Source: Thunnus maccoyii (taxonomy: Eukaryota; Chordata; Actinopteri; Scombriformes; Scombridae). Taken from it: 64,000 nt of DNA. Below, one piece after another: positions 1 to 12,788 of the stretch. Where the stretch lies: NCBI RefSeq assembly GCF_910596095.1, contig NC_056533.1:4277501-4341500 (forward strand). Direction: 5' to 3'. The notes beneath the pieces are model-generated. The model saw only the letters and a program-made list of their open reading frames with translations. It did not search any database and had not been told where the DNA came from. Position 1 is the stretch's first letter. Each line of letters opens with the position of its first letter. The position numbers and the translations under genes were made by a program.

Positions 1-1091
1 CATAGTGAGCATTTAATACCAGTTGTAAATGTCAGGTTAAATCATATCTAGATACAATCTAGACATGAGATGCATTTTAATGCAAGGTGTGAAGGGACTT
101 TTTTTCCTTTCTTTAACATATTAGTACTGTACATATTAGTGATGTTCATCTGTTTAAGGTGGCTTTTGTGTCACAGTTCCTCTTATTATGCATTGTTGTT
201 TCACAAAGCAGTAAAAGAAAATTAAAAAATAAAAGCCAAGTGGAACAACTAAGACATTGTTATATCGCCACGAGTCTCTTAGGAGGGATGAGTGGTTGGT
301 TGTACAATATCTATCCCAAAATCTGATTTTGACACTAGAGACCAATATTAACATCTTGTCTCCTAACACTTAATGTTGGTCTCTTGTACCCATGACCAGG
401 ATGTTCAATTATGTTCAAATTAGATGATACTGCGCCTCATGATTTACATCCAGCCAACGTCGGTGCCAGCACATGAAGATTTGTGCTTTTTTATGTAGAG
501 AGGCAGAAAGCGAGGATGTGAAGGTCAGGGTGATGGATGGGCACATCCAAGTTTCATACAGGAGACCATGAGTTTGCTTCTTGTCACAGTTCTACACGTT
601 TTAAATGTAACCGCAGTCTTCCCTTAACCTATGTTTCAGTTGCCTAACCTTAACCAGACCTTAACTACAGTTTATTTGCCTAACCCTAATCATACAGTAG
701 TACCCATGCTACATGCAGACTAAAACAAACACTGGCATTAAATGTTAAAAATATTGTCGCTGAACATAGGTTCAGGATTTTGCAGAACTGTAGGGCCATG
801 TGGTTGTTTTGGAGTATGTATGAAGACTTGTTCTCACGACTTTTACTTAAGGCGACACAAAAATAGTAACTAATTTGAACTCTATAAGGTAAAGTTGAGT
901 TTGGTTCTTGGTTTTGAGCCATTTAACAGCTGATTCAGAGTGAAAACCAGCTCAAAAATAACACTCAAGAGCAACTGACTTCCAGTATAAGGTAGCTGGC
1001 AGAGTGTCAACTTTAAACTGTCTAACCCTCCATCAGCACGTCTATTTTCATGACTTTGTGAAGGAATTAACATCTTAACCTTTGCAGGCTG

Positions 1092-1119
1092 CTCTCTCTC
1101 TCTCTGTCTGTCTCTCTCT
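1092..1119 (+). repeat. (CT)n with CTGT interruptions
   Basis: Pyrimidine dinucleotide tract, CT repeated and interrupted by TGTCTG. Confidence 0.9.
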
Positions 1120-1230
1120 TAGCCACCTAGGGTCTCTCTCACAGTCCCTGTGGGCTGAATGTTAGTAATGAGGTGGCAAATTACTGACTTAAGGCTTGAT
1201 GGAGAGGTCCCCCGCTGACATCCTGACATA

Positions 1231-1243
1231 CACACACACACAC
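1231..1243 (+). repeat. (CA)6 microsatellite
   Basis: Short uninterrupted CA tract of six units. Confidence 0.85.
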
Positions 1244-2954
1244 CGTTCCCCTCAGGGCTGTCCTCGACCCCCTGCTAACTGTAAAACAACAATGCTGCAA
1301 ACTCTTTATTGATGAGACAGCAGTGGTTTTCACTGACTTGCCATTTCCCTCCAGCCATTTGAAGAATTGTTCTTCTCTGTTTTCACAGAATGGCTGATTG
1401 ACATTTCTCCAGGACCAGAAACCTTCCATTAAAACCGCAGAAGAAGAAAGGGCAGGCATCTGGAGGAGGTTTGAAAGGCACTAATCAATGTGTTTCACAT
1501 GCTTTTGTTGAGTCATCAGTCTCATCACATCACATCAGTGGGTTTGTGTGTCGATATGCAGTTATAGGTGATGTAACAAATGTCCACATAGGAGTGTTGT
1601 TTCATTGATTACTTTGTTTTTAATATAGTGTTAGAGGTTAAATACAGAATATACAAAGGTGAATGTTATTCATTATTTCCAGCTGCAACAATTTATATGA
1701 TCTGAGCAGCAGCAGGAATTTCCTCCGAACACATAAGGGTACAGCATCATATAGATGTAAACATACATGAGCATAGAGCTTATCAAGGTGACAACAGCAG
1801 AGCTTCAATACAAAAGGAGTTTGGGATAGTTGATGGAGTTGATGCAGCAAAGTAATAGTGAGAGCTCACAGTCTAAATGTGTTTAGATGTTAGTAGTTGA
1901 ACAGATGATGCATCAATATGCCAGTGATACTGTGACAGCTGACTATCAACTGAATGATGTATTCACATCTCTCCTAATCGTTGAGGCCATGGCTTGTTAT
2001 GTTTTGGATTACAGTGTTTAGGTGTTCACATTATTTTGTCCCCCAGAGGTGCATCATCTCCTCTCTGGCACATTTTCAACAAAAAAATGAACATTGTGAG
2101 CTTTGCAGAGACATAATTGACTGCAGGGTTGTTGTTTTTGAATTGCATTATACTGTGCAGATTTTCATGTTAATGTCCTGTAATCCTCTGCAAGCAAACT
2201 GTCACGAAGACGCAGCACAGTTTCTGGACAAGGAACAAAGTTGTCTATGCTGAAATGCCTGCAGCCTGGCTTAAAGCATGTCTTGAGAATACAATAGAAT
2301 GGAATCAAAGCTCCTTTTAATTTTTATCAATGATGCTTCTAATCTTTTTAGCAGCGCCAAAGTTGGTTTAAGTTATTCAGGTTTTGTGCTTGGAGTCTTA
2401 AATGATTAAAATGATATTGAACTGAATCATATTGAACTAAACCCACAAAACATATCCCACATTATCACTCTGTCACTGGCTTATTCACTCTGCTGTTGGG
2501 ATGATGTATTGAATAAAACAGCAAGAAATGTGGAAAGGAAAATTAGAAGACAGATGGTCTTCCTTCCACTTTTATACTAAGACTTAATACTTCACTAGAT
2601 TTCAGAAATAATGCACTTTTAAACCGCATGTAACATCTGTACGTATGGATTTAAATAGAAGAAGATGAACATGAACATAGTGCCGATAGTGTAATACTGT
2701 ACACTGGCAAAATGAACACAAAATCTAAGACTTTCAATCTTAGATTCTACTTCAAAGAGGAGAGATCAGTTAGACTATTTATTTAGATAGTAACACTTTC
2801 ACACACTTCAACTTCCATTTAGACTCCATCAACATGTAGCATTTTCATTACATGTAGGTCCATGGAGATGTGAGAGAGATGAGAATCCCACTAGAGTCTA
2901 GACACTGATTGTGGTGGAGTGAGGCCAGAGAGTCAAAAGTGGAACTTCTCAGTT

Positions 2955-3010
2955 GAATCTGAGGATCATGGTGATGATGGAGGTGATGGTGAGTAGTGGT
3001 GATGTATGAG
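2955..3010 (+). repeat. GGTGAT-rich degenerate simple repeat
   Basis: Irregular GGTGAT/GGAGGTGAT units. The reverse strand encodes a spurious histidine-rich ORF (HHHLHHHH), which I treat as a repeat translation. Confidence 0.7.
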
Positions 3011-4447
3011 TAGCTAGTCTGGAAGGACAAGATCATCAAGATATTTAAAGAACAGCATCCCACACTGGAATAGATCATAGAAGCACACTGAGAGATGATA
3101 AGCCAGACATAATGACGTAAGAAGAGGCAAAGAAGCAAAACACAAGAGAAAAGATCAGCTGTATTGAACTTTCGCCAAAGCTTCTTTGCCATATGAACTG
3201 CACCCTAAACTTTCACTGCTAGAATACAACTTACTCCTCCACCCACTGATGGAGCTCATGAACGCAGAACACAGCGAACATGTTTATATCTCTGATAATG
3301 CATGCAATCATAGAATTAGATTAAAACTTGAGCACAGTGCTGAACTCTGTGGAGTTATTAAGGTGCCTGTTGGTTTACAAATATTTCACAATGCCATTTA
3401 GTAGAGTTAAGTTCATGATGTAATGGTGCCTGGTTGGCATAGAGATAAGAAAACACCCATCAACCACTGCAGAGACCCACCTGAGGTGCTTCCAGCTTAG
3501 CTCAGTATTTTCTTGTGGGAAGGGATCATCTTAGTGTATCATGCCCTTTTTTCTAACTTGTGACTCCTTTTGGTTGTGACTCCTGTTGCGGTAATCTGGA
3601 GGGGCTTTTACGCTCTCCAAGTAAAGTTCCTCAGTGGCAGGTGAAAAGAAATCCGATACACACCCGTCACCCAACCAGAACATTTCTATGTCCAATTCCA
3701 ACGTTTTTAAAATCCTCACTTTCAACAATAAACTGTATATTGTATTGGGAAAGATTGTGGCTGCAGTTCAAACTGTTAATTGTAGATTTATGTTGACATG
3801 CAAACTCCAGTCTCAAGCAATGAAAGTCAAACAACCCTTCACACCCTGACCTCTACACCCTTACTTCCCTTACTTTCTGCTGCTACATAACAGACACACT
3901 ACTTCTTGCATTTGCACTGAGGGTTGGCACTGGACCTTTATCAGAGGAGTGGAATCATCCAATATGGATGTAATTCCCATGGATACTAGGGTGAGAAAAC
4001 CCTCCCCAGGCCAACAGTGACAAAGGCTGTAGTACTTTGAAGGATCAGATAGTTATCCAATCTCCAACAACATAAGTGTAAATGCATCCAGGAGGCATTT
4101 AAGATGGATTTAAGACCACCTCCAGAGGATGTATACTTGCCAAATGTTAAAAAGGTGTGAATGCATCCATCTCTATACTGTTATTGTTGTAACTAAACTG
4201 CTTAAGTGTACAAGTTATTCTTCTTCTGGTGATTTTGGCAGTTACCAAACCCTCTGAACTAGAGTAGGACAGATTCTTATTTGCATGTAGCCAGGAAAAC
4301 CAAAACAGATTGCATACAGATCTGACCAACTGAGTCGCATATATGTGTTTAGGTGTAAAAAATATCTAATCTGGATTTTATCTGGATATGAGACATCTGA
4401 AATGAAAAGTGTAAATGAGGCCATAAAGGGAAAAAAAATCTCAAAAA

Positions 4448-4495
4448 TGTGTGTGTGTGTATATATATATATGTATATATATGTGTGTGTGTGTA
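4448..4495 (+). repeat. Compound (GT)n(AT)n(GT)n microsatellite
   Basis: GT units, then alternating AT/GTAT, then GT units; the block is close to symmetrical. Confidence 0.9.
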
Positions 4496-6060
4496 CAATC
4501 TGAAAACAGGATGAGAATCGGGTCCCGCAGTATGATGGTTCAGTGCTACTTAATAGTTTTTTATGGTAGGTCTGGGTCTAATAATGTGTCATAAAATCAA
4601 AATGATTCACTTTATAGATGCTGTCAAACATTACAGAAAAAACACGGCATTTATGTCTTATAAAACCAATTCCCCGAAGAAGCTGTGCCCCCCAGTGTGC
4701 ATTCTCATGGGAAAACTAACACCTCACTTCTTTTTTCCTCCCTCTTTCCCTTCTTCTCCCCCTCTTCCTTCTTCTCCAATAAAGAAGAGAGAGCTGAGGG
4801 GCCATAACAGTGGCAAGGCAGGTCTGTTTGATCCCCATGCCGTGCTATCTTCAGTTTTCTCCATTCAGCCCGTATGGACGAGGATCAGTGGAGTGGACCG
4901 CCCGTCTGCCCAAAGGGACAAAAGTCCCCCTGCTAATTGCTGCCACATCAAATGAAGAGGGACATCCCAAATAGGAGCCCTCAGATTGATGGAGAGGGAG
5001 AGAGGGAGGGAGAGAGGGGAAGAAAAGGACAGCCAGTTATTCTTAAAGCTGCTCACTGGTTTCACTCTGATTACTCCTCAGTCTTTGTTGAGCATCAGCT
5101 GATGAAGTCTGGTTATTTGTTAAAGTTGTTGAAGTGATCATCCATGATTTTAATATTTTGAAGGGGAATCTTCTATGTCTTTAATTCATAACAAACATTT
5201 TTATGCACATAACACATTTTTGTTAGAACCAGGCCTTTAATAGCACTAATCACAGCTAAGTATGAATGTAAGTCATGTAAGTACATTGACTTAAATTCTG
5301 ACAATCAATTAAATTTTGAGGTAATGTCTCAAGGGGATTGTCAGCGTGTTAGCATCTCTGATTTGTTTAAAGAATATAAAGCCAGTAGACCTCAGAGCCA
5401 AAAACATTAAAGCTGCATACCAGTACTGTGCTACACAGATGAAACCAACTTCATTTTATAGCTGCATTATTAACTATGTTCGTATTAACAAAGAATCAAA
5501 TGACTATTATGTGAAAGACAAAGCTCTTTAGTTTAAACTAGCCGACAGAACGATGACAATAGACTCAGAAGTTGAATGAGGTGCAGTTTTAAAATACTTT
5601 TTATTAGCACCTCATTCTTTACCAATGACTGATTCTTGTTTCCCGCAAGTATTATTGTGACTGGAAAACTTTCCGTTATTGCACTGCTTTTACTTAAGTG
5701 AAGGATATAAATTCAGTTTCTGGCATTGTGCTCATAAAATGAAAATGGCAGCAGTAGTAAAATGTAAAGGTGATGTTTTTAATCAGTTTTCATCACAAAT
5801 GTAGAGTTTTGTTTTACTGAATCAAAGGGATGAATGTGCTATGCTGTTGTATCCAGTGGCTGTGAGGTAAATTAATGGTTCAGTGACGTCCCAGTAACCA
5901 TACCAGCATTATATGAAGAGGATTTTAGTGGTGGGTCAATGTTTAGCTTTTGTTTTATTCCTCATCACAGAGTTTTTTGGAAAACAGTTGGAGGAGAGAC
6001 ATTCCCAGATTAGTTCTGCCCGTGCGACTGCCTGCTATGTTATTGGGAAGCAGACAGTAG

Positions 6061-6079
6061 CTGACTGACTGACTGACTG
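6061..6079 (+). repeat. (CTGA)n tetranucleotide repeat
   Basis: About 4.5 units of CTGA followed by decayed copies (CTGC, TTGACTGGCTG) to about 6098. Confidence 0.8.
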
Positions 6080-7104
6080 CCTGTTTGACTGGCTGCCCTC
6101 TTATTGTCCTTCAGCAACGAGGAAGATCAGTGGACCAGGACCCGGCAACAAAAGGCTTGGAGCCACAACTCTGTGTGTGTTTGTGTGCTGGTGTATGTGT
6201 GTAGCTGTCACGGCCCAGTGATATAAGTGTCTCGGGGCCCCAGCCAGGTCCCTGCACCACACAGGGACAGAAAGAGAGAAAAAGCTGTCACTTCAGAGGG
6301 CCTTTTCAAAACCTGCATCACTTTAGAGCAAACAGGCCCTGAAAGTCACAGTCCATATAGTCCTCCGAGCAGTCAAGTGGCCGCTGCTCAGCTTCTGCAT
6401 CAAATGATTTGTTTCTTAAACTCCCCCCTCCTGCCTCAACATCACCCCTCGCTCCCACCCTGCCCTTCCTTTTCTCAACTCATGCATTCCTGTTTTCCAA
6501 TTGTGTTGTCTTTGTGTCACAGCAAGGCTTTGTTGGGGCCATGGATGGCTGTCGAGGCCGGCAGTGCAGTTTCAAAGTGTTTATTGATGTGCAGTCTCCA
6601 CATGATGTTGGATCTTGTTGTCAGGGGTCACAACCTGTTGATGTTCCGGTGTGGCCGGAGTGAGGCTCACATCTTGATCCATGCCGGCGGGTCACGCTAG
6701 GCCTTTGAAAGCAACAAGGCAAACAGATCTTTTGGACGTCGGCTCATCCATCAAGCACACCTTAAGACTGTATCAGCCAAGCATGCAGCGCTGTCACTCA
6801 CAGGTAAGTAAGCTGTTGGTGGCAGGAAGCAGAGTCAGAGGAGGAGCTGCTGTAAATCAGTCATTGAGGGTAACGTCCAAGTTGGTAACACTGTCCTGTT
6901 TTCTTTTCACTATTTGTCTATTTTATGATCCAATGCAACTTCATTGAATTTAATTTCATCATATTAACACTAACCCTCTTGAGTATATTTTTCCTGTATT
7001 CAAAAGAGGAAGCATTCTTCTTTTTTGTCACAAGACCACATCATGTTGGCTATCAACACCTAGCGATTTTGGCCAACACTGAAAATTTGGGAGGACACAT
7101 CACT

Positions 7105-7420
7105 CTTAAAGGATAAAGCTGGTGATTTTCTATATTTTTCTTATTGTCATGAAATCTCATATGCAGAGCCAAACTAACTATGAATTGATCTACTTACAAA
7201 TGTGCATTCAAAGCCTCTATGCAAGGCAGAGGCCACTGCACATGCGCAGAACACATTTCTGTTCACACTGCTTCACTAGCATGTTGCGCTAATAGAGTGC
7301 TATCACCACAGAGAAATACATCAAACCTAAATTTCTCGTTTTTGGTATTTAAAAATTTCACCAAATAAGTACAAAAGTCTATACAACAGCAACAAGGATA
7401 TATATGCTGATTTCACAGCA
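7105..7420. repeat. Teleost interspersed repeat copy
   Basis: It begins with AAAGGATAAAGCTGGTGATT and continues through a stretch containing CACTGCACATGCGCAGAACA. I recall this as a recurring pattern from teleost genomes. No coding capacity. Boundaries and family name are uncertain. Confidence 0.5.
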
Positions 7421-8164
7421 AAAAATTAAGTTAATTTGAGTTTAATTTGAAACCCAGCAGCTGGATTTTCCACAAGTCAAACTGAACATGCAGCTCTCAC
7501 TGACAAAAGAAGAATGTGCTTGCAGCTCTCAAGTGTCAGTTTATGTAACAGTCTAAGTGCAAAGCAGTGCATTGAAAAAATGTAAACAAAAAGATCATTT
7601 GTTAGAAAAAGTTAAAAAAAAAAACAAAAAAACATGGACAGTGTTGATGTTTGGCACTTGAGTTGTCCTTCCAGGAGATACAGTATGTAATGAGCCTGAA
7701 ATGGAGGATCAGCTGACGCCACTGTGTGATGTTTGCTTGTAACAGAGATCTGAGGATCTGAGAGGCCATCACCCAGCCACTGAGCTCACTAGGTGATGTA
7801 CAGTCTGACAGTTTTTTTCTTCCTCACAGCAACTTCTAAATTTAAAACACTTCCTAAGAATGTCCCATGAACCAGTGACAGGCCTGCTCCCTTCTACAAC
7901 CCACACAGTTATAATAAATAAAAATAAACTCATGAGCTGTTGTATCTGGCAGCATTCATAGTGAACTGATGAACGCTCACAAAGAATTACATTTAATTAG
8001 GTATGCTTGCTATGCAATTTGAAGTGTAGAAGAGTTGCTTTGTTAATCTTTAAAAAGATATCGGTTCCACTGTTTCCCCTTAGACTAGCAGGTGATTCAT
8101 ACTCAGGTGAAAAATTGTGATGTTTAAGCTGCACTAATCAATGCTTGTATATCAAAAATGGATC

Positions 8165-8698
8165 AAATAACTATGTGTAGAGTGTAGTGTGGTTGCATGT
8201 AGTGATGGACCCTCAGAGAATTATCACCTGGCTCTGCAGTTCTCCTCAGTTCTATGAAGTGTTTTAGCATATTGAAGCTAATTGTTTTGGTTTTATGGCC
8301 ACTAACGTTACTGTTTTGTTTTTTGATTTTTTTGTCTCACAGCTCTCATTGAACTTGTTTCCAGACACAGCAAGTGGCTGTTTTCAGAGAAAAGGTTCCA
8401 AAAAATCCACTGCACACTACCTACCCAGCACCAAATTGCACACAGACACAGTTAGCAAGTAGCTGGCGAACATTTAGCAGCTAGAAAACCAAATATTTTT
8501 CTCAGTAGTTGGTGGAAGCCAAACAGAGCTAGAAGGAGATTGAATGGAAAGTGGAATGGAAAGAAACATGATGAATGCTAATGTTGCTCTGTATCTGCTG
8601 AATGTGTAAATAATCAACTGCCATGTCAACTTCATAAGGTGATAATATGTGTATATTGAGTGGTATCTAGGGGTGAAGTTGCAGATTGCAACCAACTG
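8165..8698. repeat. Teleost interspersed repeat copy
   Basis: It contains ACAGTTAGCAAGTAGCTGGC, AACATTTAGCAGCTAG, TTCTCAGTAGTTGGTGGAAG and AAACAGAGCTAGAAGGAGA, in the order I recall for a common teleost dispersed repeat. The minus-strand ORF here is a by-product. No terminal repeats identified. Confidence 0.5.
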
Positions 8699-9030
8699 AA
8701 TACCCCTCACCCTCCCCTTCCAAGCATGTAGGAGAACCTACAGTGGCCACCAAAATCGCAAAAAACGTAAAATGCCCTCACTAGAGCCAGTGTTTGGTTT
8801 TTCCATTCCGGGATACTGTAGAAACATGGCGGTGCAACATGGCGGGCTCCGTAGAAGAGGATCCGCTACCTATGTAGATATAAAGGGCTCATTCTAAGGT
8901 AATGAAAACACAACAATTCTTATTTTCTTGGGATTATACACTGATTGAAACATACTACATTGAATATTATATTCTATTTCTGCCAAGTCCATTCCACTAG
9001 ATTCCACTAAATTCTACACACTGGACCATT
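8699..9030. repeat. Teleost interspersed repeat copy (AACATGGCGG type)
   Basis: It contains GAAACATGGCGGTGCAACAT, GATATAAAGGGCTCATTCTA and CTAAATTCTACACACTGGAC, a recurring non-autonomous element of percomorph genomes as I recall. It abuts the preceding repeat, so the two may be nested or may be parts of one larger element. Confidence 0.55.
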
Positions 9031-10261
9031 GAAGCTTGTAGTGCTGCCCCTAGGAGGCCAAAAAATGAATACATGCCGGTTTACATTTCATGATATCAGC
9101 AGTTTATATCGCTGGTACCAACACATCTCATTATTTTTAAGACTCCCCACATTCTTAGTCTGAAAAAGACTAATCAAAGAATTTTTGACCCAGGACAACA
9201 CTTAAAAAACAGACATACTGGAAAACTCCCAGGAAAGCTGGAAGGGTTGATGAGTATACGTAGGTGCTGGCGTTCCCCATGGCTCATGACTGGAGCCACT
9301 CCTCTTCCTCTTTTCCACACTACCGCACCTGCCTCTGTCATTACGTCCCACCGCTTTTCCTAATATTGCAATCAACCCTTTGCTTTTCATCCTCTGATGT
9401 TTGCACTCACATCAAGCTTAATCTCAAGAAGACTGAATTGCTTTTTTCCGTTAAAGCTCCCTCCTTCAACTACTTCTTCATCCTCCTTGAGCAGACCAGT
9501 GACTCCTACCCTGTGCAACATTCTGAACCAGACTCTTTCTCATCAACGACGGCTCTGTTTCTTCTCTAAGCTTTAATCATCACCCTTCAAACTCCTTCTA
9601 AACTGCCCCTCTAAAACTGTCTCGTTTACCTCCTATAACTTTGGTCAGCCTCCCCTTATTTTCCCATGGCCCTCTTCTACACTACTCTATAGCCTCCCCT
9701 GCTTCTGTCAAAGTAGCAATCCTGATTTTGTCATTGAGCAATAGTCCTTTAGTTCATGGTCCAAACCCACACCCACATAGTTCAGTGCAGCATAGACACA
9801 GAATTCATGGGTGCTCCCAAGCTCGAGCACTCAGGGCAACTCTGAACACCCACAGATAAATCATACTGTGAGGTGACCATATTAATATTAATGTTGTCAT
9901 TTAAAGATAAATAGAGGATTGGACAGGATGCCAAAGCAGAGTTTTAACTGTCAGAGTGAATGTTAAACAAGTAACCAATAACTTTCAAACCCAGGCTGTT
10001 ACAAGGGGAGTTATCTACGTCTGTCCTTTAACAACCAGACATTTAGAATTTTTGTTTAAGTAAAGTATAGCGGACACAGGTAGAAGCTGTAGAGACACCT
10101 GTGGTGAGTTAGTCTATAATGGTAGCTGTAGAGTCTGGATCGAATGTACTTTTTGGTTGATTGCATTACTTTGTGTCTTGATTAAAATTCTCCTCCAGTC
10201 AGAAATGTGTTTTTCTTCTTTTTACTTCAGTTGGATGTTTGAGCCTCACTGTGCAGAATGA
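9031..10261. other. Non-coding; nothing recognised
   Basis: Unique-looking DNA. The pyrimidine-rich block at about 9280-9800 gives serine/leucine/proline-rich ORFs on the plus strand that have no family match and no flanking splice evidence I trust. Confidence 0.5.
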
Positions 10262-10470
10262 TGCACATTCATCTGCTGAAGGAGAAATGTTTCTCTGTGC
10301 TCACCTTCATCAACCTCAATTTAAGACATGTACCTACGAACATAATTTGTGATATCACAACTTGTTTGGAAGCTAATTGTGGCCCAATATTCAACTTACA
10401 CAAATGTGATGTGGAAACTTGAAGCCTCCAGTGCACAAACACTGAGAATAGACTTAACAGTGAAGCAGGA
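10262..10470 (-). repeat. Dispersed repeat family R1, copy A (minus)
   Basis: On the minus strand it reads AAGTTTCCACATCACA, then TTGTGATATCACAAATTATG, then GAGCACAGAGAAAC. The same order of blocks occurs in copy B (15470-15824) and copy C (26803-27000). A semi-palindromic GTGATRTCAC core is shared by all three. No coding capacity. Confidence 0.75.
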
Positions 10471-12392
10471 GACATCTTGTATCCAGCAATTCAACTTTTG
10501 CAATGAACAATATTCATGTATTCATGCATGTACTGTATATTTGGTGATAACCAACTTTTTTCACTGAATGTTTTCTTTGGTTTTTCTTGGTTTGAGGATA
10601 TTTAGTTATCAATTTTTATTTGCTGATGAGGTGGTTATTTTGACTGATGAACTGATCAACCTCATATTATATCATGTGGTGGTCTCTGTGCAGTTTGTAG
10701 ACTTTATAGAGTCATATGTTTTGGGCACCTCTGGGAAAAAATAAACTTGGTGCCTATGCTGTGCAGTACAACAACAACTACTTCAGTCATTTGTCAGGTG
10801 CAACAACATGACACCACGTCCCACTGCTACATCCCAATACCTCCAGTCCTCCAAACTATCATCTAATTCTTTATTTGTTCACTCCAGCAGAGTCACTTTT
10901 AATCTTTCAAGTCTTTTCAAGACTTGATTTCTTGACTTCTCTCACCACACTCTCTGCTCACACTCATGTTCTGTTTGTATGATTTACTTGATTTACTTTA
11001 TGCCATTTAATTGTCCTTGTCTAAATTTGTGTTATGTCACTTTTGTGTCTAACCTGATAAGAACTCAATCAAAATCAACAGAAAATTAACTTTGTTGTGA
11101 GGATTTGAGAGCCCTAATAGACCTTTTGTAGTTGTCATCATGTCTACTGATAGATGTGGTTTTAATGTATGACGTTGGTTATTATTATAACGTCTGAGTT
11201 CTCTCTACAGAGCATACAGTATATGATACCTAGTAAACTTCTTGACTTCTAATTCTGATATTCCCCAAACTGGGTTATATTATCATACTTTTGTCCAATA
11301 AGACAAACGCTGACAGGCTACTCTTCAATATGTAGACAAGACAAAATAAAATGTGTGACATGAGCACTTAGGACAATCCAAAGCCAGTTTTGATGGACGA
11401 AAATGTGAACATGGCATCTGAGTGAAGTCTTTGTCTCCTTTCCGCCTGTTATTTCAGTGTGTTGACCAGTGTTGTTGTGCTGCTCGTTACACCTGACTGT
11501 TCTCATCAGCTTTCATTGTCATCTCATCAGGAGTTAGATCTAATGAGGGTCAGTCTCTCATTACCGCCCATCTCGGCTCACCCCAGTCTGACCTCTGACC
11601 TCTACCTTCCTACAGCCAATCAACGATTTTTCTTTACCTCTTCCCTCTCTCTTCTTCTTTTAGCTTCATGGTCAGACAACACAAAATAACAAATAAATAG
11701 TGGGAGAAAGTGCAAGAAAAAAAAAAAACAGAGGGAATGAGCCAAATGTAAAAGTAATGCAAAATCAGATGGGATTTTGAAATATATATATTTTCTGACA
11801 GCATAAACAGAATATGAAATGTATCAAACAAAAATCTAAAAAAAAACATGTTGTTGGTGCTACTGCCAAACTTTGGCTTAAAAGAAATAAAATGTGGATT
11901 TAAAAATGATAAAATTTCAAAAAGATTTATATAGTTTCATCAAAAAGAAAAGAACAAAAACCGCTCTCCAAAATGACCAAAAAACTTTAGCATATATTTC
12001 TAGTGGGGTGGTGGTGAAGGGGTGGAGCTGGCAGCGGGGGTCACAGGAAGGGTGGAGGTGAGGATTAGGGGGCAACAATGAGTTAAATGTTCCCCCTCCA
12101 GACCACATGGAGGCCGAAGCATCCCCCCAGTGTCCATAATTTGTCTGGAATAATTGAGTGTGTGTGTGTGTGTGTGTGTAGCCGGGGCTCAGGCCTTGCT
12201 CTCTGCTGGTTGTAGGTGAAGGGGCTCTCCAGAGAGAGTGGAGGACCCTCGCTGTCAGACAGGAATCTGAAGAGACCTCCCAGTAGCCCTCAGTGGTGAG
12301 ACCCTGCAGCTCCGTTTATTCACAACCCTGAGGAGTAGAGGGAGGCTGTGAGACTGAAATGTTCACGTCATTTGATTCCACATGGATCCTGA
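10471..12392. other. Non-coding; nothing recognised apart from a GT tract
   Basis: AT-rich unique DNA with an A12 run at 11717-11728 and a (GT)11 tract at 12158-12179. No plausible exon seen. Confidence 0.5.
12158..12179 (+). repeat. (GT)11 microsatellite
   Basis: Eleven uninterrupted GT units. Confidence 0.9.
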
Positions 12393-12780
12393 CAGAGGTG
12401 GAAATGTAACAAAGTACATATACTCAAGTACTGTACTTAAGTTCAATACTGAAGTACTTGAGTATTTCCATGTTGTGCCACTTTACTTCGATCCACTATA
12501 CTTCAGAGGGGGATATTACTTTACAGATCGAGATTTTATGAGTGAAACAGATGATGTATTCGTCTTTTTCTGTTCATCAGTTTTAAAGAAAGCCATATTA
12601 AATCCCCTTTTCAATGTTGTAAAACAATAAAACATGGACAGTCCCTAGTACTACTCACTAATTTTGCAAATATAATACTTCTCTAGATTTTGGATGACTT
12701 TTACTATAAATAAATATTTGTATACTGTGGTAGTGCCACTTTTACATAAGTAAAATTTCTCAATACTTCTTCCACCTCTG
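12393..12780. mobile_element. Non-autonomous hAT transposon, perfect 8-bp target duplication
   Basis: 388-bp element. It starts CAGAGGTGGAAATGTAAC and ends TTCTTCCACCTCTG, so the termini are inverted repeats (CAGAGGTGGAA). It is flanked by exact 8-bp direct repeats GATCCTGA (12385-12392 and 12781-12788), the hallmark of hAT insertion. Internal sequence (ACTCAAGTACTGTACTTAAG and so on) matches a very common teleost non-autonomous hAT family. The perfect duplication suggests a fairly recent insertion. It encodes no transposase. Confidence 0.93.
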
Positions 12781-12788
12781 GATCCTGA

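Larger units (their letters stand above)
1..7104. other. Non-coding, upstream flank; no gene recognised
   Basis: This is mainly unique AT-rich DNA. ORFs on both strands are short and show no recognisable protein family. The stretch near 600-700 contains irregular CCTAACC/CCTTAACC motifs of the type seen inside teleost foldback elements. A somewhat GC-rich unique block occupies about 6100-6800. No FGF-family exon could be read, although fgf19 is the expected neighbour on this side. Confidence 0.6.

Noticed and set aside
4563..4955. 130-codon plus-strand ORF
   Set aside because: Low-complexity pyrimidine-rich stretch, no homology recognised, no supporting signals.
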